Source of the DNA: Eutrophomonas brisbanensis
GTDB lineage: Bacteria > Pseudomonadota > Gammaproteobacteria > Burkholderiales > Eutrophovitaceae
DNA length: 64,000 bases
Assembly (NCBI GenBank): GCA_038141705.1
Contig: JAYQIQ010000004.1
Coordinates: 186,001-250,000 of the forward strand
Direction: 5' to 3'
In this document: positions 62,956-64,000 of the stretch, piece by piece
Layout of the letters: the number at the start of each line of letters is the position of its first letter
How positions within the stretch are numbered: position 1 is the first letter of the stretch
Position numbers and translations under genes: made by a program
Notes under the pieces: model-generated
The model's database searches: none
What the model saw: the letters and a program-made list of their open reading frames with translations, nothing else
What the model was told of the DNA's origin: nothing

Positions 62956-63375
62956 TCAAGCGGTTTGTGCAGGACCACTCACAATTCGTGTCTTAAAATT
63001 CGCTGGAGCCACAATTTCCAGAACCTCAAAGTCCGGTGAGCACTCAATTTCTCGGTGCGCTATCCAAGGTCGCTGATTAATCGAGTCTCCTTTTCGAATA
63101 GTCCTAACACCCTCACCCTCATACTCGAACGTTGCCCACCCATTTAAGACGAGAACAAATTGGAACGTACATTCATGAAGGTGCCATTCTTGCACCTCAT
63201 CGCTCAGCGTTTTTCCATTCGCTTTAATGATATGAGCAATATAATCTCCATTGGTACCATCCTTCACACCGAGATCTCTATAGTCAAATATTTCCCTTAA
63301 GCCTGGCTTCCACTCCGCCTTGGCTACTTCGCTGTGTACGAACTTCCAATTCTCAGCATTGGCTTTATCAGTCAT
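62956..63375 (-). CDS. Cupin domain protein
   Basis: A 139-residue single-domain cupin. It contains YIAHIIKANGKTLSDEVQEW, then HLHECTFQFVLVLNGWATFE (cupin motif 1), the acidic GEGVRTIRKGDSINQRPW, and IAHREIECSPDFEVLEIVAP (motif 2). The metal-binding His/Glu set is partly present (HxH plus distal His). Short cytoplasmic cupins can be isomerases, dioxygenases or binding proteins. It converges on the lipid operon and is followed upstream by an SDR gene, likely one transcript. Confidence 0.85.
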   Translation of the reverse strand: MTDKANAENWKFVHSEVAKAEWKPGLREIFDYRDLGVKDGTNGDYIAHIIKANGKTLSDEVQEWHLHECTFQFVLVLNGWATFEYEGEGVRTIRKGDSINQRPWIAHREIECSPDFEVLEIVAPANFKTRIVSGPAQTA

Positions 63376-63430
63376 CGTATTCCCCTCGAAATATTTGGTT
63401 CAGAATACCACACCGCAAATAAGCAGTTCC

Positions 63431-64000
63431 TCAAACGATCGTCACACCGCTATCAACTGGGATTATTTGGCCTGTGGTAATCGCAGATTCATCCCCCGCC
63501 AAATAAACGGCCAATTCCGCAACGTGAATCGGTTGGCCTAGGCCAAGTAGGTGGGTTTTCGATATCGCCTCAATCTCAGGACTGGCCTCCAAAAGCTTCT
63601 TAACTCGGTCCGATAAAGTCACTGACGGCGCAATCGCATTGACCCGGATTTTATCTTTCGCATACTCAGCGGCCATAGATCTCGTCATAGAAGCAATGGC
63701 ACCCTTAGCCGCCGTGTAACAATCTCGACCTGGAAGTGCCATCAACGCGACATTCGATGCCATATTAATGACCGATCCTCCTCCAGATTTAGCGATTTCT
63801 GGTATCGCAAATTTAGAACATAGAAATGTTCCAAACAGATCTAAGTTGATACACCTCCAGAATTCTTCTATCGGAGCCTCAGTAACGGGACCATCCTGGA
63901 GCGTCGAACCGCCAGCATTGTTGTGAAGAATATGCAGTCCACCAAAACGTTTTATCGTTTCCGCAACAACATTTTTAACACTGTCGATGTCACTGACATC
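63431..64000 (-). CDS. SDR family oxidoreductase (5' end beyond the window)
   Basis: The frame is open to the right edge, so the N-terminal cofactor site is missing. Visible in order: DVSDIDSVKNVVAETIKRFG, ILHNNAGGSTLQDG (NNAG), SVINMASNVALMALPG (catalytic Ser), CYTAAKGAIASMTRSMA (Tyr-x-x-x-Lys), IRVNAIAPSVTLSDRV, and GQIIPVDSGVTIV at the end. A classical short-chain dehydrogenase; substrate not assignable. A shorter product from the internal Met at 63763 would lack NNAG and is not credible. Confidence 0.9.
   Translation of the reverse strand, partial: DVSDIDSVKNVVAETIKRFGGLHILHNNAGGSTLQDGPVTEAPIEEFWRCINLDLFGTFLCSKFAIPEIAKSGGGSVINMASNVALMALPGRDCYTAAKGAIASMTRSMAAEYAKDKIRVNAIAPSVTLSDRVKKLLEASPEIEAISKTHLLGLGQPIHVAELAVYLAGDESAITTGQIIPVDSGVTIV

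Noticed and set aside
1..64000. CRISPR arrays, tRNA or rRNA genes, prophage genes
   Set aside because: No regularly spaced repeats, no cloverleaf-like or rRNA-like sequence, and no phage structural or integrase genes were recognised by eye.

Overview
The window looks like chromosome from a free-living, aerobic, Gram-negative bacterium, most likely a marine gammaproteobacterium. Evidence: a TonB-dependent receptor, TRAP-type binding protein, EmrAB/MarR, QueG, GreB, protease II, glutathione reductase and glutathione S-transferases, a photolyase with its DUF2805 partner, and the PdsR/PdsS pair of the 'proteobacterial dedicated sortase system', which is mostly reported from marine Proteobacteria. 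DNA is AT-rich and genes are tightly packed with mixed strands. There is no rRNA or tRNA gene, no CRISPR array, no prophage and no complete insertion sequence. No gene-free stretch exceeds 300 bases. Genus cannot be assigned from the sequence alone.

Layout. 1-5.3 kb: tail of a YdfG-like dehydrogenase, a serine hydrolase, AlkA glycosylase, a solute-binding protein without signal peptide, an IlvD/Edd sugar-acid-type dehydratase. 5.4-9.5 kb: NarL-type two-component pair next to a TonB-dependent receptor. 9.6-14.5 kb: HAD hydrolase, cytochrome b561, cytochrome c', QueG, two tandem HEAT/TPR proteins. 14.5-21.9 kb: D-threonine-aldolase-like enzyme, MetY, hydrolase, peroxiredoxin, GreB, two GSTs, AlkB-like dioxygenase. 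21.9-26.7 kb: a sortase-like gene lacking the catalytic cysteine, diverging from pdsR-pdsS and a secreted metallophosphoesterase. 27.3-29.9 kb: 2OG-Fe dioxygenase, photolyase/cryptochrome, DUF2805. 30-38.5 kb: redox and detoxification genes (Prx6, glutathione reductase, RidA, DsbA-like, di-haem oxidoreductase). 38.5-45.2 kb: threonine aldolase, secreted formamidase, protease II, a solitary serine recombinase. 45.4-55.4 kb: luciferase-like monooxygenase, marR-emrA-emrB, core MetE, DctP, threonine deaminase, aldo/keto reductase. 55.5-63 kb: fasciclin protein, then a seven-gene lipid-modification operon (FAD oxidase, DUF1365, cyclopropane synthase-like, MFS, DUF3833 lipoprotein, SDR, diiron protein).

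The two most important observations are these. First, at least eleven genes are broken by one-base (once two-base) shifts, nearly all at short homopolymers (A3-A8, C4, G3-G7), and adding or removing one base restores a recognisable family each time. This points to uncorrected read error rather than biology, so I treat these genes as single interrupted CDSs. Second, the pdsR-pdsS locus carries a short sortase-fold protein with glutamine where the nucleophilic cysteine belongs, a candidate 11-bp-spaced direct-repeat operator between the divergent genes, and a directly abutting phosphoesterase gene: a dedicated sortase system that seems to have lost or replaced its sortase here.
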